Of a DNA stretch of 64,000 nucleotides, positions 14,840 through 23,617 are shown in pieces; position 1 is the first letter of the stretch, and each line of letters begins with the position of its first letter. A model generated the notes under the pieces. That model searched no databases. It was not told where the DNA came from and saw nothing but the letters and a program-made list of their open reading frames with translations. The DNA is taken from IMG/VR virus record IMGVR_UViG_3300044846_001307, positions 1 to 64,000 of that record. One strand, given 5' to 3'. Source of the DNA: a virus. The position numbers were made by a program, and so were the translations under genes.

Positions 14840-16009
14840 ATGAGTCAAGTTCAATTAAACGTAGATGAATTAAAAAGTTTTATTAAACACATGGTTGGAA
14901 ATAACCAACACATTCAGTCTGAAGGAAAAGTTCCTGTGGCAATTAATATAGAAGGTGATGCTGGTTTAGGTAAAACTTCTGCTATTATGCAGTTGGGTAA
15001 AGAAATGAACATGCAAGTAGTAAAACTTAATTTATCTCAGTTAGAAGAATTAGGTGATTTAGTAGGTTTTCCTGTGAAAGAATTTCAAATTCAAAATGCT
15101 GAAGGTAAGACTACATGGATTAATGAGTCTCAGATATCTGCAGCAAGTGCAAAAGGTTATAAAGTTGTAGATAAAAGAATGTCACATGCTGCTCCTGAAT
15201 GGATTCAGGGTAAAGGAGAAGGTGGATTCTTAATCTTAGATGATTATACTCGTGCTGATCAAAGATTCATGCAAGCAACTATGGAAATATTAGATAGACA
15301 AGAATATGTTTCTTGGAAGTTACCTAAGAACTGGCATGTTATCTTAACTACTAATCCAGACAACGGTGATTATAATGTCACAAGTCTAGATGTAGCTCAG
15401 AAGACTAGATTTATCTCTGTTGAGTTAAAGTATGATTCTGAAGTATGGGCTAAGTGGGCAGAGAGTGCAAACATTGATGGTAGATGTATTAACTTCATGT
15501 TGATGCACCCGGAATTGGTAACTCAAAGAATTAATCCAAGAGCTATCACTACGTTCTTTAATGCTATCAGTTCTATTCCTAAGTTTGAAAGTGATTTACC
15601 TCTAATTCAGATGATTGGTGAGGGTTCTGTTGGTGTTGACTTTAGTTCTATGTTTACTATGTTTATTAATAACAAGTTGGATAGAATTATTAGTCCTGCA
15701 GATATCTTAACTAAAGATGAAACATATGTATTAGGGTCTTTAACTTCTGCAGTAGGGGAGGAAGGGGATTTCCGTGCTGATATATCTAGTGTAATTGCAA
15801 CCAGAATTATTAATTATTCTCTTGCTTTAGCAGATAAAACAAGCATTGGTAAACCTATTATTGATAGAATTGCTAAATTAACTACAGACTGTAAAGCATT
15901 CACAGATGATTTAAGATATTACATGGTGAAGGAGATAGTTAACGGTAATAAAATTAAGTTCTCACAATTGATGATGAATCAGAACGTGGTGAAGATGGCT
16001 GTAAAGTAA
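14840..16009 (+). CDS. MoxR-family AAA+ ATPase
   Basis: A 389-residue AAA+ ATPase with Walker A GDAGLGKT (39-46), Walker B LILDDY (131-136), a sensor region LTTNPDNGDYN and arginines after ATMEILDRQEY. The order and the loop WHVILTTNPD fit the MoxR/YifB-like branch. These enzymes remodel or activate partner proteins, usually one with a VWA domain encoded next door, as here. The pair therefore probably forms one machine. It is last in its operon; a terminator follows 57 bp later. Confidence 0.88.
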   Translation: MSQVQLNVDELKSFIKHMVGNNQHIQSEGKVPVAINIEGDAGLGKTSAIMQLGKEMNMQVVKLNLSQLEELGDLVGFPVKEFQIQNAEGKTTWINESQISAASAKGYKVVDKRMSHAAPEWIQGKGEGGFLILDDYTRADQRFMQATMEILDRQEYVSWKLPKNWHVILTTNPDNGDYNVTSLDVAQKTRFISVELKYDSEVWAKWAESANIDGRCINFMLMHPELVTQRINPRAITTFFNAISSIPKFESDLPLIQMIGEGSVGVDFSSMFTMFINNKLDRIISPADILTKDETYVLGSLTSAVGEEGDFRADISSVIATRIINYSLALADKTSIGKPIIDRIAKLTTDCKAFTDDLRYYMVKEIVNGNKIKFSQLMMNQNVVKMAVK

Positions 16010-16066
16010 ATCTAACGTAGAAGGTTTCCACTTTAAAAACCCATTATTTTAATTAAATACAAACAT

Positions 16067-16092
16067 AGGGAGAGGTAATACTCTCCCTTTTT
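16067..16092 (+). terminator. Rho-independent terminator
   Basis: An 8-bp perfect stem AGGGAGAG / CTCTCCCT with a 6-base loop runs into TTTT. It ends the MoxR operon. The 57 bp between the MoxR stop and this stem show no other feature. Confidence 0.88.
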
Positions 16093-16104
16093 AATATTTT
16101 GAAC

Positions 16105-17463
16105 ATGAATATTATAAAAATAACATCAGATATTCCAAGACACAGTGAAAACTATAATCGTCTTCCAGATGCAACATTTGACATTAATATCCTAACAGGA
16201 GGTTTTGATACGGAAGTTATTGATTCATTTAACTTGATTAAAACACCGTATACCCCTAATAAAGGAGATAAAATCTATTTTTTACCCGGTGTAAATGTAC
16301 CTAGAGTAAAATTTAAAAATGTATGTGTAGAACATGGCATTAAAACTATACGAGATGTAGAACAAGCAACTGTTATATTTGCTTCTAAGAAAAGTATAAG
16401 TGATCTTACTACATCTCATTGGGCATACAAATGTAATACTCAGGAGTTCAAAGATTTTATTAAACATTACGAGTCTGATATAGATAATCACGATCTTGAT
16501 AAAATAGAAACTGCATTAGAGTTTTATAATCAAGAGTTTATTGCAGTAGATTATAATCTATTTGATTGGATTGTAAACACAATCCCTGCAACAAATTCTA
16601 GTAGATACAGTGAAAGATTATCTATGATTAAAGATGAGTATGTTGATTTATTTAATTCAATTCAAGGTAAAGAAATTCTTGATGAATCAAGTGTAATCAA
16701 TGTATTGAATGGTGAAGATGCTGCTGAGATTGATAAAAGTATGTTTGAACATCTTTCAGATATGTTTGAGAGTTCAGATACAGATAATCATGTTCTGGCT
16801 ATGGAAATCATGGCCAACTCTAAGTATGTAGAAAGTTTGATTTATTTAGAACTTTTATTCTATAAATACTCTCATAAGATATATGATAGACATACTAAGA
16901 ATCATGTTAATTTTAAATCTTTAATTAGTTATTTAGGTAAAGATAAAAGTTATCTTAATACTGATATTGATGGTATTGCTCATAGTTTAGTTAATAAAGA
17001 TCAGTTTACTACAGATAAATTAGAAATTATCATGGAGTATTTAAGTAATGATATCCAACGCACTGGAGACAGCCAATATTTTACTGTAAAAACTATAACT
17101 GTGCATCCTGATCATATTGCAAAACTAAATTCTAATTATACTTATGAGGTGCAAAAAGATTATATTCCTACAGTAGAGGAAATTGCTGAAGTAGAAGAGT
17201 TACCAGCTTACGAGGGGTCAGAGGGACCGATAGGACCACAAGGACATGCTGATCCAGTAGGAGAACTTGGAGCCCCAGGAGTAGATGGAATTGAATCTGT
17301 AGAGTCTGAATTTGCAGTTGAAGATAACTTTGATATCTCAACTGAAGAAGATGAAGATGACACAGATGTATTAGAGCCAGAACCTATTTCAGAAGTTTCC
17401 GAATCCCAATCAAATAACAATCAAATAGAAACAAATGACACTAATGACTTTGAATGGTTCTGA
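16105..17463 (+). CDS. Hypothetical protein with collagen-like patch and acidic tail
   Basis: A 452-residue protein, numbered from the ATG at 16105 (a TTG lies two codons before). The first 350 residues are not recognised and contain helical, Asp/Tyr-rich stretches. Residues around 370-397 form a Gly-X-Y run (GSEGPIGPQGHADPVGELG and on to GAPGVDGIE) that looks collagen-like with one imperfect triplet. The last 60 residues are strongly acidic and end NDFEWF, similar to the protein-binding tail of SSBs. It overlaps the exonuclease gene by 29 bp, suggesting a role in DNA transactions. Confidence 0.75.
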   Translation: MNIIKITSDIPRHSENYNRLPDATFDINILTGGFDTEVIDSFNLIKTPYTPNKGDKIYFLPGVNVPRVKFKNVCVEHGIKTIRDVEQATVIFASKKSISDLTTSHWAYKCNTQEFKDFIKHYESDIDNHDLDKIETALEFYNQEFIAVDYNLFDWIVNTIPATNSSRYSERLSMIKDEYVDLFNSIQGKEILDESSVINVLNGEDAAEIDKSMFEHLSDMFESSDTDNHVLAMEIMANSKYVESLIYLELLFYKYSHKIYDRHTKNHVNFKSLISYLGKDKSYLNTDIDGIAHSLVNKDQFTTDKLEIIMEYLSNDIQRTGDSQYFTVKTITVHPDHIAKLNSNYTYEVQKDYIPTVEEIAEVEELPAYEGSEGPIGPQGHADPVGELGAPGVDGIESVESEFAVEDNFDISTEEDEDDTDVLEPEPISEVSESQSNNNQIETNDTNDFEWF

Positions 17464-18442
17464 TGAACTTGAGCTTTTCTACAAGAAGAAGTTCTATTTT
17501 AGTTACAGTGGGATCAATAAGCTATTGTTTTCTCCTGTAATGTTTTACAATCATTATGTGCTCAACCAAAGAGAAGACAGTACAGACACGCACCTGGTAT
17601 CAGGTCGTGTCTTACACTGTCTCCTATTGGAGGAGGACAACTTTGATAAACAATTTTTAATATTACCTGGCAAATTACCAACAGAGAGCCAGAAGAAAAT
17701 TATTGACAATATTTTCAAATATCACTTGACATTAGGAAATAATTCCTTAAATTTGTCTGATTACTCTCAGGAAATACTCACACAATTACTTACAGTTAAC
17801 TTATATCAGAATCTCAAGACTGATCAACAAAGAATTGACAAGCTTTTAACTCAGGAGAACCTTGATTATTTTGAATTCCTCAAATCTAGTTTAGATAAAA
17901 CAGTAGTTGATGAGCCTACATTAGCAGCATGTAGAATGTCTGTAGATGTTCTTAGAGCTAATCAGGATGTAAGAGCACTGTTACAATTAGACAAAGATGA
18001 AGATGACAAAACTATTGAGGTTTACAATGAGTTATTTATTAAAGCCGAACCAAGTGAACAAACATTTGGCTTTCATGGAATGCTTGACAATATTGTTATA
18101 GATCACAATACAAAAACTATCTTTATTAATGACTTAAAGACTCTTGGTAAGTCTATACAAGATTTTCCGGATTCTGTGGAGTATTATAGGTATTGGATTC
18201 AAGCCATTATTTATATACAATTAGCAAAGCATTATTTCACAGCATTTGCAGATTATAATTTTCAGATTACATTTATTGTAATTGACAAGTATAATCAAGT
18301 ATATCCTTATCAAGTATCTTCAGAAACACTAACTAAATGGAAATCTGATTTTGATACTGTAATAACCAAAGTTGCTTGGCATTATAATAACAAAAAATAT
18401 GATCTTCCATATGAGTTAGCATTAGGTAATGTAAAACTGTAA
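17435..18442 (+). CDS. PD-(D/E)XK exonuclease (RecE/Exo VIII-like)
   Basis: A 335-residue nuclease. The core shows VSGRVLHCLLLE (55-66), as in the RecE/exonuclease VIII type, GFHGMLDNIVID with Asp218, INDLKT with Asp233 and Lys235, and a later QAIIYIQLAKHYF carrying the Gln of motif QxxxY. Such enzymes resect double-stranded ends to make single strands for annealing, and would supply the Sak4-like ATPase and SSB encoded upstream. The start overlaps the preceding acidic-tailed protein by 29 bp. Confidence 0.85.
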   Translation: MTLMTLNGSDELELFYKKKFYFSYSGINKLLFSPVMFYNHYVLNQREDSTDTHLVSGRVLHCLLLEEDNFDKQFLILPGKLPTESQKKIIDNIFKYHLTLGNNSLNLSDYSQEILTQLLTVNLYQNLKTDQQRIDKLLTQENLDYFEFLKSSLDKTVVDEPTLAACRMSVDVLRANQDVRALLQLDKDEDDKTIEVYNELFIKAEPSEQTFGFHGMLDNIVIDHNTKTIFINDLKTLGKSIQDFPDSVEYYRYWIQAIIYIQLAKHYFTAFADYNFQITFIVIDKYNQVYPYQVSSETLTKWKSDFDTVITKVAWHYNNKKYDLPYELALGNVKL

Positions 18443-18447
18443 AGATT

Positions 18448-19029
18448 ATGGCTTTAAATTCTGTTTATAAGAAGTATTTTCAAAAATCCAAGGTGTTTTT
18501 ATATCCGCTCCTTGGAATAAAAAGAGGTGTAAGTGTTGTTCCAGTTGAAACTTATTTCAGTTGGGAGGGTTACTATAACTCTGAGGATATGAAATTGATA
18601 TGTGTATATGATATAAGAACAGATGAAGAGTACGTTTTATTTGAGAAAAATACTTTGTTGAAACACAATAGACTTTGTGATTATATAAAAGTAAACTCTC
18701 AAGCTATATTTACATTTGATTTTTCCGACATGGAAGATGATTGGTTCCATTTAATTAATGGAAGATATAGTAAAATACGTTTAGAATTAAAGCAAAAAAT
18801 CCTTGGCTTTTTTGATAAATACAGTGGCAATTATGCATACATACATAGTTATTTGATACCTGAAAAGTATTTTAGTAACTATGCTGAACTTTTAGATGTT
18901 GAGCCTGAGATGTTGATAAAAGTTGGAGAACTATGCAGCAAACCAGATACTGCTAAAGAAACTTTAGTAATTGAAATAGCAGATTTGGATAATATAAATG
19001 AAAAATTGTTAAATTTGTCAAAACCATAA
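18448..19029 (+). CDS. Conserved hypothetical protein
   Basis: A 193-residue protein starting MALNSVYKKYFQKSKVFLYP, followed by LLGIKRG and a beta-rich middle. I recognise this N-terminus from crAss-like and related Bacteroidota phages, where it usually lies near replication genes, but it has no function known to me. It is 5 bp after the exonuclease stop and 3 bp before the next start, so it is part of the same transcript. Confidence 0.8.
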   Translation: MALNSVYKKYFQKSKVFLYPLLGIKRGVSVVPVETYFSWEGYYNSEDMKLICVYDIRTDEEYVLFEKNTLLKHNRLCDYIKVNSQAIFTFDFSDMEDDWFHLINGRYSKIRLELKQKILGFFDKYSGNYAYIHSYLIPEKYFSNYAELLDVEPEMLIKVGELCSKPDTAKETLVIEIADLDNINEKLLNLSKP

Positions 19030-19032
19030 GAA

Positions 19033-19389
19033 ATGAATAAATCAATGATGCTTGTACAAGCAACTTGGCAAGAAAGCCAAACTTTTAGAATGATTCCTAC
19101 TAGCACAGACTGTCCATATGTAGAATGTATCTTTGACCCTACTAGTAATGTATTTGTAGTGATCTCTAATATTAAGAAAACAACATTACACATGTTGCCA
19201 AAATTAGATGAATACGGTCAACCTTCTACAGGAAGTAAAGGAATGAAACAAGAAAGACATAAATTGGAAGTTTTTCAAGAATTCTATGTTGAAGATAAAA
19301 AAGCAACAGAAGAATTAATTAAAGGATTTGCAATTAATGCAGATAGTTTTGATTACAAGAAGTTTATGAAAGAAGCTAAAAAAGCATAA
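19033..19389 (+). CDS. Conserved hypothetical protein
   Basis: A 118-residue protein with TDCPYVECIFDPTSNVFVVI in a beta-rich first half and a Lys-rich helical end (FDYKKFMKEAKKA). Not recognised. It is last in its operon; a strong terminator begins 18 bp after the stop. Confidence 0.75.
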   Translation: MNKSMMLVQATWQESQTFRMIPTSTDCPYVECIFDPTSNVFVVISNIKKTTLHMLPKLDEYGQPSTGSKGMKQERHKLEVFQEFYVEDKKATEELIKGFAINADSFDYKKFMKEAKKA

Positions 19390-19406
19390 ATTAATTATCA
19401 CTTGAG

Positions 19407-19435
19407 AAGGGTGAGTATATGCTCACCCTTTTTTT
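19407..19435 (+). terminator. Rho-independent terminator
   Basis: A 9-bp perfect stem AAGGGTGAG / CTCACCCTT with a 6-base loop flows into a T-run. It separates the exonuclease operon from the DNA polymerase gene, which begins 39 bp later. Confidence 0.9.
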
Positions 19436-19473
19436 ATTTACTAAAAGGGGGAACAGCTTAACTGAACTAGCCT

Positions 19474-21378
19474 ATGAGAACACATTGGGTAATGGATTAT
19501 GAAACTCTTAGAAATTGTTTCATAGGGGTGTTTGAAGATGTAAAATCTGAACACCAAGAAGTGTTTGTATGTCACAAGTCTCAAAATGACATTGTGGACT
19601 TAATACACTTTCTAAAAAGAAATCAAAATTTAAATGAATGGCATATATCCTTTAATGGATTAGCATTTGACAGTCAAATAACTGAACACATTCTTCGTAA
19701 TGAAGATCAGTTAATTTATGGTTATGGGGATGGTGAAGAAATTGCAAGATGGATTTATGGTAAAGCACAAGAAGCTATCCAGAAAAGTAATGATAGGGAG
19801 TTTGCTACATTTAGTCCTAAAGATTTAAGCATTAGACAAATTGATGTCTTTAAACTTAACCATTGGGATAATCCTGCTAAGAGAAGTTCATTAAAGTGGA
19901 TTCAGTATACAATGGATTGGAAGAACATTATGGACATGCCAATACATCACACTACTGAAGTAGAGAGTTCTCAGATTCCTGAAATTATCAAGTATTGTAT
20001 TAATGATGTTAAGTCTACTAAGAAGATTATGCACTTAAGTAAAGAGCAAATTAATCTTAGGAAAGCATTAACAGAAGAATATGATATAGATTTGTTTTCA
20101 GCTTCAGAGCCTCGTATATCTAAAGAATTGTTTTTACATTTCTTAAGTAAAGAAACTGGTATAAAGAAGTATGATCTAAAACAGATGCGAACACAAAGGG
20201 ATCAGATTGTCTTTAAAGATATTATATTACCTTATATTGAATTTAAGACAGCTACGTTTCAAAATCTCCTAAAGAAGTTTCAAGAAGTGGTTTTATATCC
20301 CGGAGAAACTAAAGGAGGTTTTAAATATTCTGTCCAGTATAAAGGTGTAAAGACTGATTATGGTCTTGGTGGTATTCATGGTGCAAGGTCTAGTAAAGTT
20401 TACAACTCAACTGATGATATGATTATTATGAGCTCAGACGTTGTAAGTTTCTATCCTAATTTAGCAATTAGAAACAATTGGGCACCAGCACATTTACCAA
20501 AACAAGAATTTTCTCAACTGTATGAGTGGTTCTTTGAAGAAAGAAAAAAGATTCCAAAGTCTGATCCTAAAAATTATGTATACAAAATTATCTTAAACTC
20601 AACCTATGGGTTAAGTAATGATGAGAATAGTTTCCTGTATGATCCTCAATTTACAATGAGTATCACTATAAATGGTCAACTAAGTCTTAGCATGCTGTAT
20701 GAGATGATTTGTGAAGAGATTCCAGGTGCAGTTCCACTGATGCAGAATACAGATGGTCTTGAGACTATGATTCCTAGAGAATATGAAGCACAGTATATGG
20801 AGATTTGTGCAAGATGGGAAAAGATGACTAATCTTTTATTAGAACATGATAAGTATTCTAAGATTGTTCTGGGTGATGTCAACAATTATATTGCAGTAAA
20901 TGAAGCTGGTAAATCTAAATGTAAAGGTAGATTTGAGTATAAAGATCTTGCTCTTCATAAGAATAAAAGTTTTCTAGTAATACCTAAAGCATTGCATGCA
21001 TATTTTGTAGAAGGTGTTAAACCTGAAATATTTATAAAAGAAAATCTAAACATTTTTGATTTTTGTGGTGGAGTAAAAATTAAAGGAGATTGGAAGTTTG
21101 TTGAACGTAAAGTGACAAATGGTCTCTATGAAGAACAATCTTTACAACACACAATAAGATATTATATCTCTAAAACAGGGTCTAAAGTTATTAAAAAGAA
21201 TAACTCAGATCGTAGAGAAATCCAGGTAGAAGCTGGGAAATGGATGCAGAGTCTAATGATTGACTATGTAGAAAAACCATTTGAAGAATATGATATTAAC
21301 TATGATTACTATCTAGAGAAGATAAGAAAAGAAATAAATTCTCTAGAACCATTTTCAAACCAATTAAGTTTATTTTAA
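19474..21378 (+). CDS. Family B DNA polymerase
   Basis: A 634-residue family B polymerase, short for the family. The 3'-5' exonuclease motifs are MDYET (7-11; Asp8, Glu10), ISFNGLAFD (58-66) and YCINDV (174-179; Asp178). The polymerase motifs are A SSDVVSFYPNL (320-330), B YKIILNSTYGL (370-380) and C QNTDGLE (424-430, Asp427). The C-terminus ends QLSLF (630-634), the consensus peptide that binds the bacterial beta sliding clamp, so it probably borrows the host clamp. Together with the helicase, primase and SSB it forms the phage replisome. No protein-primed TPR-type insertion was noticed. Confidence 0.93.
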   Translation: MRTHWVMDYETLRNCFIGVFEDVKSEHQEVFVCHKSQNDIVDLIHFLKRNQNLNEWHISFNGLAFDSQITEHILRNEDQLIYGYGDGEEIARWIYGKAQEAIQKSNDREFATFSPKDLSIRQIDVFKLNHWDNPAKRSSLKWIQYTMDWKNIMDMPIHHTTEVESSQIPEIIKYCINDVKSTKKIMHLSKEQINLRKALTEEYDIDLFSASEPRISKELFLHFLSKETGIKKYDLKQMRTQRDQIVFKDIILPYIEFKTATFQNLLKKFQEVVLYPGETKGGFKYSVQYKGVKTDYGLGGIHGARSSKVYNSTDDMIIMSSDVVSFYPNLAIRNNWAPAHLPKQEFSQLYEWFFEERKKIPKSDPKNYVYKIILNSTYGLSNDENSFLYDPQFTMSITINGQLSLSMLYEMICEEIPGAVPLMQNTDGLETMIPREYEAQYMEICARWEKMTNLLLEHDKYSKIVLGDVNNYIAVNEAGKSKCKGRFEYKDLALHKNKSFLVIPKALHAYFVEGVKPEIFIKENLNIFDFCGGVKIKGDWKFVERKVTNGLYEEQSLQHTIRYYISKTGSKVIKKNNSDRREIQVEAGKWMQSLMIDYVEKPFEEYDINYDYYLEKIRKEINSLEPFSNQLSLF

Positions 21379-21380
21379 TT

Positions 21381-22559
21381 ATGCCAAAGAAAATTCAACA
21401 CACAACAAAAGCAAATTTATTATCTATTGATTTGCCACAACATGGAGCTAGTTACACTGTAATTAGTCATGAATTTATTATTGATTATGCACACCAAGCC
21501 CTGTCTTCTGCAGGGTTTATAGTATTAGATGAGGAGTACAGATGTACTGCTGATGGACAAATTGCTCAAGGGATTTATAAACTAAACTATAATAATGATC
21601 CTGATTTAGCTATGATGTTTGCATGGACAAACAGTTATAATAAACAAGTAAAGTTTAAATGTGTAATTGGTGCTTATGTAAATAACACTGGTTCAGTTAT
21701 GATTTCTGGAGATATTGGTAGCTGGGTTAGAAAACATACAGGAACTGCAGATACAGAAACACAAGAGACAATAGATTCTTACATTTCTAATGCACACATG
21801 TACTACAATCAATTATGTAGTGACAAAGCTTCCATGGAAACAATCTCCCTAAATAAGAGAAAACAATCACAGCTATTGGGTGTACTATTTGCAGAGTATG
21901 AAATTCTAACAACTGAGCAAGCTAGTATGGTTAGAGATCAAATGAAGAAACCTTATCATGTATTTACTAATACAGATAGTTTATGGGCCTTTTACAACTA
22001 CATAACTATAGCTCTTCAGACATCACATCCTAAAACATGGATGGAGGATCAAAGAATATTACACTACTTTATTTCTAGTATTAATAACTTTGCACAGGCT
22101 CCAGCAGTTGTTGTTGTTCCTGTAGTAGAAGAGGTAGTTGTACCGGTTGTCTATTCAGATCCTAATCAAACAAACTTGTTAGATCAGATTGCTGATATGG
22201 AAGCTGATATCATAGATGAAGATATCAGATATGCTGCAAATGATGAAGAAGAAGTCATTGATCGTAATATTACGATAGATGAAGTAATTGATGAAGAAGT
22301 ACAGGAGTATGAATTCAAGGAAGAACAGGAAGACAAGGTATGTGATGAAACCATTATTTACACTGATCCAATGGGTAATACATTTGAGACAACTTCAATT
22401 GCTCCTTGTGCAGGACATGATACTGAAACAGAAAAAGAAATTGAAAAAGAAACTATTAAAGAAGTCACTGAAGATGAATTTGCAGCAGCAGATAATTTTG
22501 ATTTAGACTTCAATGAAGAAACTAATGAAGACCCGGATAGCATCCCGGACTTCTTTTAG
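21381..22559 (+). CDS. DUF932-like protein with acidic C-terminal tail
   Basis: A 392-residue protein. The N-terminal 230 residues resemble the DUF932 / phage-plasmid-like family: SHEFIIDYAHQALSSAGF, GQIAQGIYKL, MFAWTNSYNKQVKF, CVIGAYV and WVRKHTG. This family of unknown function is common on mobile elements. A Val-rich linker leads to about 130 residues rich in Asp/Glu ending DSIPDFF, much like an SSB tail. It starts 2 bp after the polymerase stop, suggesting a link to replication. A terminator follows. Confidence 0.75.
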   Translation: MPKKIQHTTKANLLSIDLPQHGASYTVISHEFIIDYAHQALSSAGFIVLDEEYRCTADGQIAQGIYKLNYNNDPDLAMMFAWTNSYNKQVKFKCVIGAYVNNTGSVMISGDIGSWVRKHTGTADTETQETIDSYISNAHMYYNQLCSDKASMETISLNKRKQSQLLGVLFAEYEILTTEQASMVRDQMKKPYHVFTNTDSLWAFYNYITIALQTSHPKTWMEDQRILHYFISSINNFAQAPAVVVVPVVEEVVVPVVYSDPNQTNLLDQIADMEADIIDEDIRYAANDEEEVIDRNITIDEVIDEEVQEYEFKEEQEDKVCDETIIYTDPMGNTFETTSIAPCAGHDTETEKEIEKETIKEVTEDEFAAADNFDLDFNEETNEDPDSIPDFF

Positions 22560-22579
22560 TAATGAATAATTTATCAATT

Positions 22580-22608
22580 AAGGGGTGGTGGAAACTGCCC
22601 CTTTTTTT
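22580..22608 (+). terminator. Rho-independent terminator
   Basis: A stem AGGGGT / GCCCCT (one G-U pair) with a 10-base loop is followed by seven Ts. It lies 20 bp after the DUF932-like gene and 11 bp before the next ATG. Confidence 0.85.
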
Positions 22609-22619
22609 AACTTTGTAAC

Positions 22620-23006
22620 ATGAAAAAACAACTAGAAGCAGTAGAAAAGTTCCATAATGCATTTGGACAAGAGAACGGTAAATATCCAAGACCTATTAGT
22701 AAAGATGACTATGATCTTAGATATAAGTTAATGGCTGAAGAAAACTATGAGTATCTTGAGGGATGTGAAGCTAATTCATTAGTAGAGATTGCTGATGCAT
22801 TGGGAGACCAACTATATATTCTTTGTGGGACAATTCTAAAACATGGTATGCAACATATCATACAAGATGTGTTTGATGAGATTCAAGCAAGTAACATGAG
22901 CAAGTTAGGAGAAGATGGTAAACCTGTTCTTAGAGACGATGGTAAAATTTTAAAAGGACCTGAGTACTTTAAACCAGACTTGACAAAATTTATTAAAGAA
23001 GACTGA
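22620..23006 (+). CDS. MazG-like nucleoside triphosphate pyrophosphohydrolase
   Basis: A 128-residue all-alpha NTP pyrophosphohydrolase. AEENYEYLEG carries the ExxE metal ligands and LVEIADALGDQLYILCG the second (ExxD) pair. The C-terminal part FDEIQASNMSKLGEDGKPV and GPEYFKPDL is characteristic of the phage MazG/PRA-PH-like group. Such enzymes hydrolyse (d)NTPs or related nucleotides to monophosphates, and phage versions have been proposed to lower ppGpp or clean up dNTP pools. The start overlaps nothing upstream but its stop shares a base with the next ATG. Confidence 0.88.
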   Translation: MKKQLEAVEKFHNAFGQENGKYPRPISKDDYDLRYKLMAEENYEYLEGCEANSLVEIADALGDQLYILCGTILKHGMQHIIQDVFDEIQASNMSKLGEDGKPVLRDDGKILKGPEYFKPDLTKFIKED

Positions 23007-23617
23007 TGTTTAGTATAAACCCAAATCAAAATAAAAGATTCTTTGTAGTAGATGACTTCTATGAAGATCCTATGGCAGTAAGAGAGCATGCATTAGCTCA
23101 AACATACTTTCCTGGAGAAGGTGCTGTTGGTGAAAGAACCCGTGATCAATTCTTATTTGAAGGTCTTAAGGAAAAGTTTGAAGAAATCATGCAAGTTAAA
23201 ATAGCTGATTTAACTGAAGACGGTTTTGGTTGGTATAATGTAGGGATTAATGGTAGATTCCAATCTTGTATTGGTGGTGTACCTCAAGTATTTCACTGTG
23301 ATGCACAGAAATGGGCAGGTGTAATATTTTTGACCCCAGATGCTCCTCCTCAATCAGGTACTAGCTTCTATAGAAACAAACAATCTAAAGTGTATCATAA
23401 TGAGCAAATTGATTGGACTGTAGGTGAGAATGGTAATGCATTTTCTAAGCATACATTTCTAGATCCTACTCCATTTGAGAGACAGGATACTGTAGGTAAT
23501 GTATTTAATAGACTAGTTATATTTGACGGAGGATTAATCCATTCAGGTAATGATTACTTTGGTCACAGTAGAGAAACTGGTAGATTATTCCAGATTTTCT
23601 TTTTTAATGAAATATGA
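23006..23617 (+). CDS. 2-oxoglutarate/Fe(II)-dependent oxygenase-like protein (DUF6445-like)
   Basis: A 203-residue protein with the jelly-roll metal triad: H97 and D99 in VFHCDAQ, H179 in LIHSGNDYFG, and Arg193 in TGRLFQIFFF for the 2-oxoglutarate carboxylate. The opening VVDDFYEDPMAVREHALAQT and the segment AGVIFLTPDAPPQSGTSFY match a family I recall as DUF6445. The substrate is unknown. Candidates are a nucleobase, a protein residue or a host metabolite. It shares one base with the MazG-like stop and overlaps the next gene by 4 bp. Confidence 0.8.
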   Translation: MFSINPNQNKRFFVVDDFYEDPMAVREHALAQTYFPGEGAVGERTRDQFLFEGLKEKFEEIMQVKIADLTEDGFGWYNVGINGRFQSCIGGVPQVFHCDAQKWAGVIFLTPDAPPQSGTSFYRNKQSKVYHNEQIDWTVGENGNAFSKHTFLDPTPFERQDTVGNVFNRLVIFDGGLIHSGNDYFGHSRETGRLFQIFFFNEI

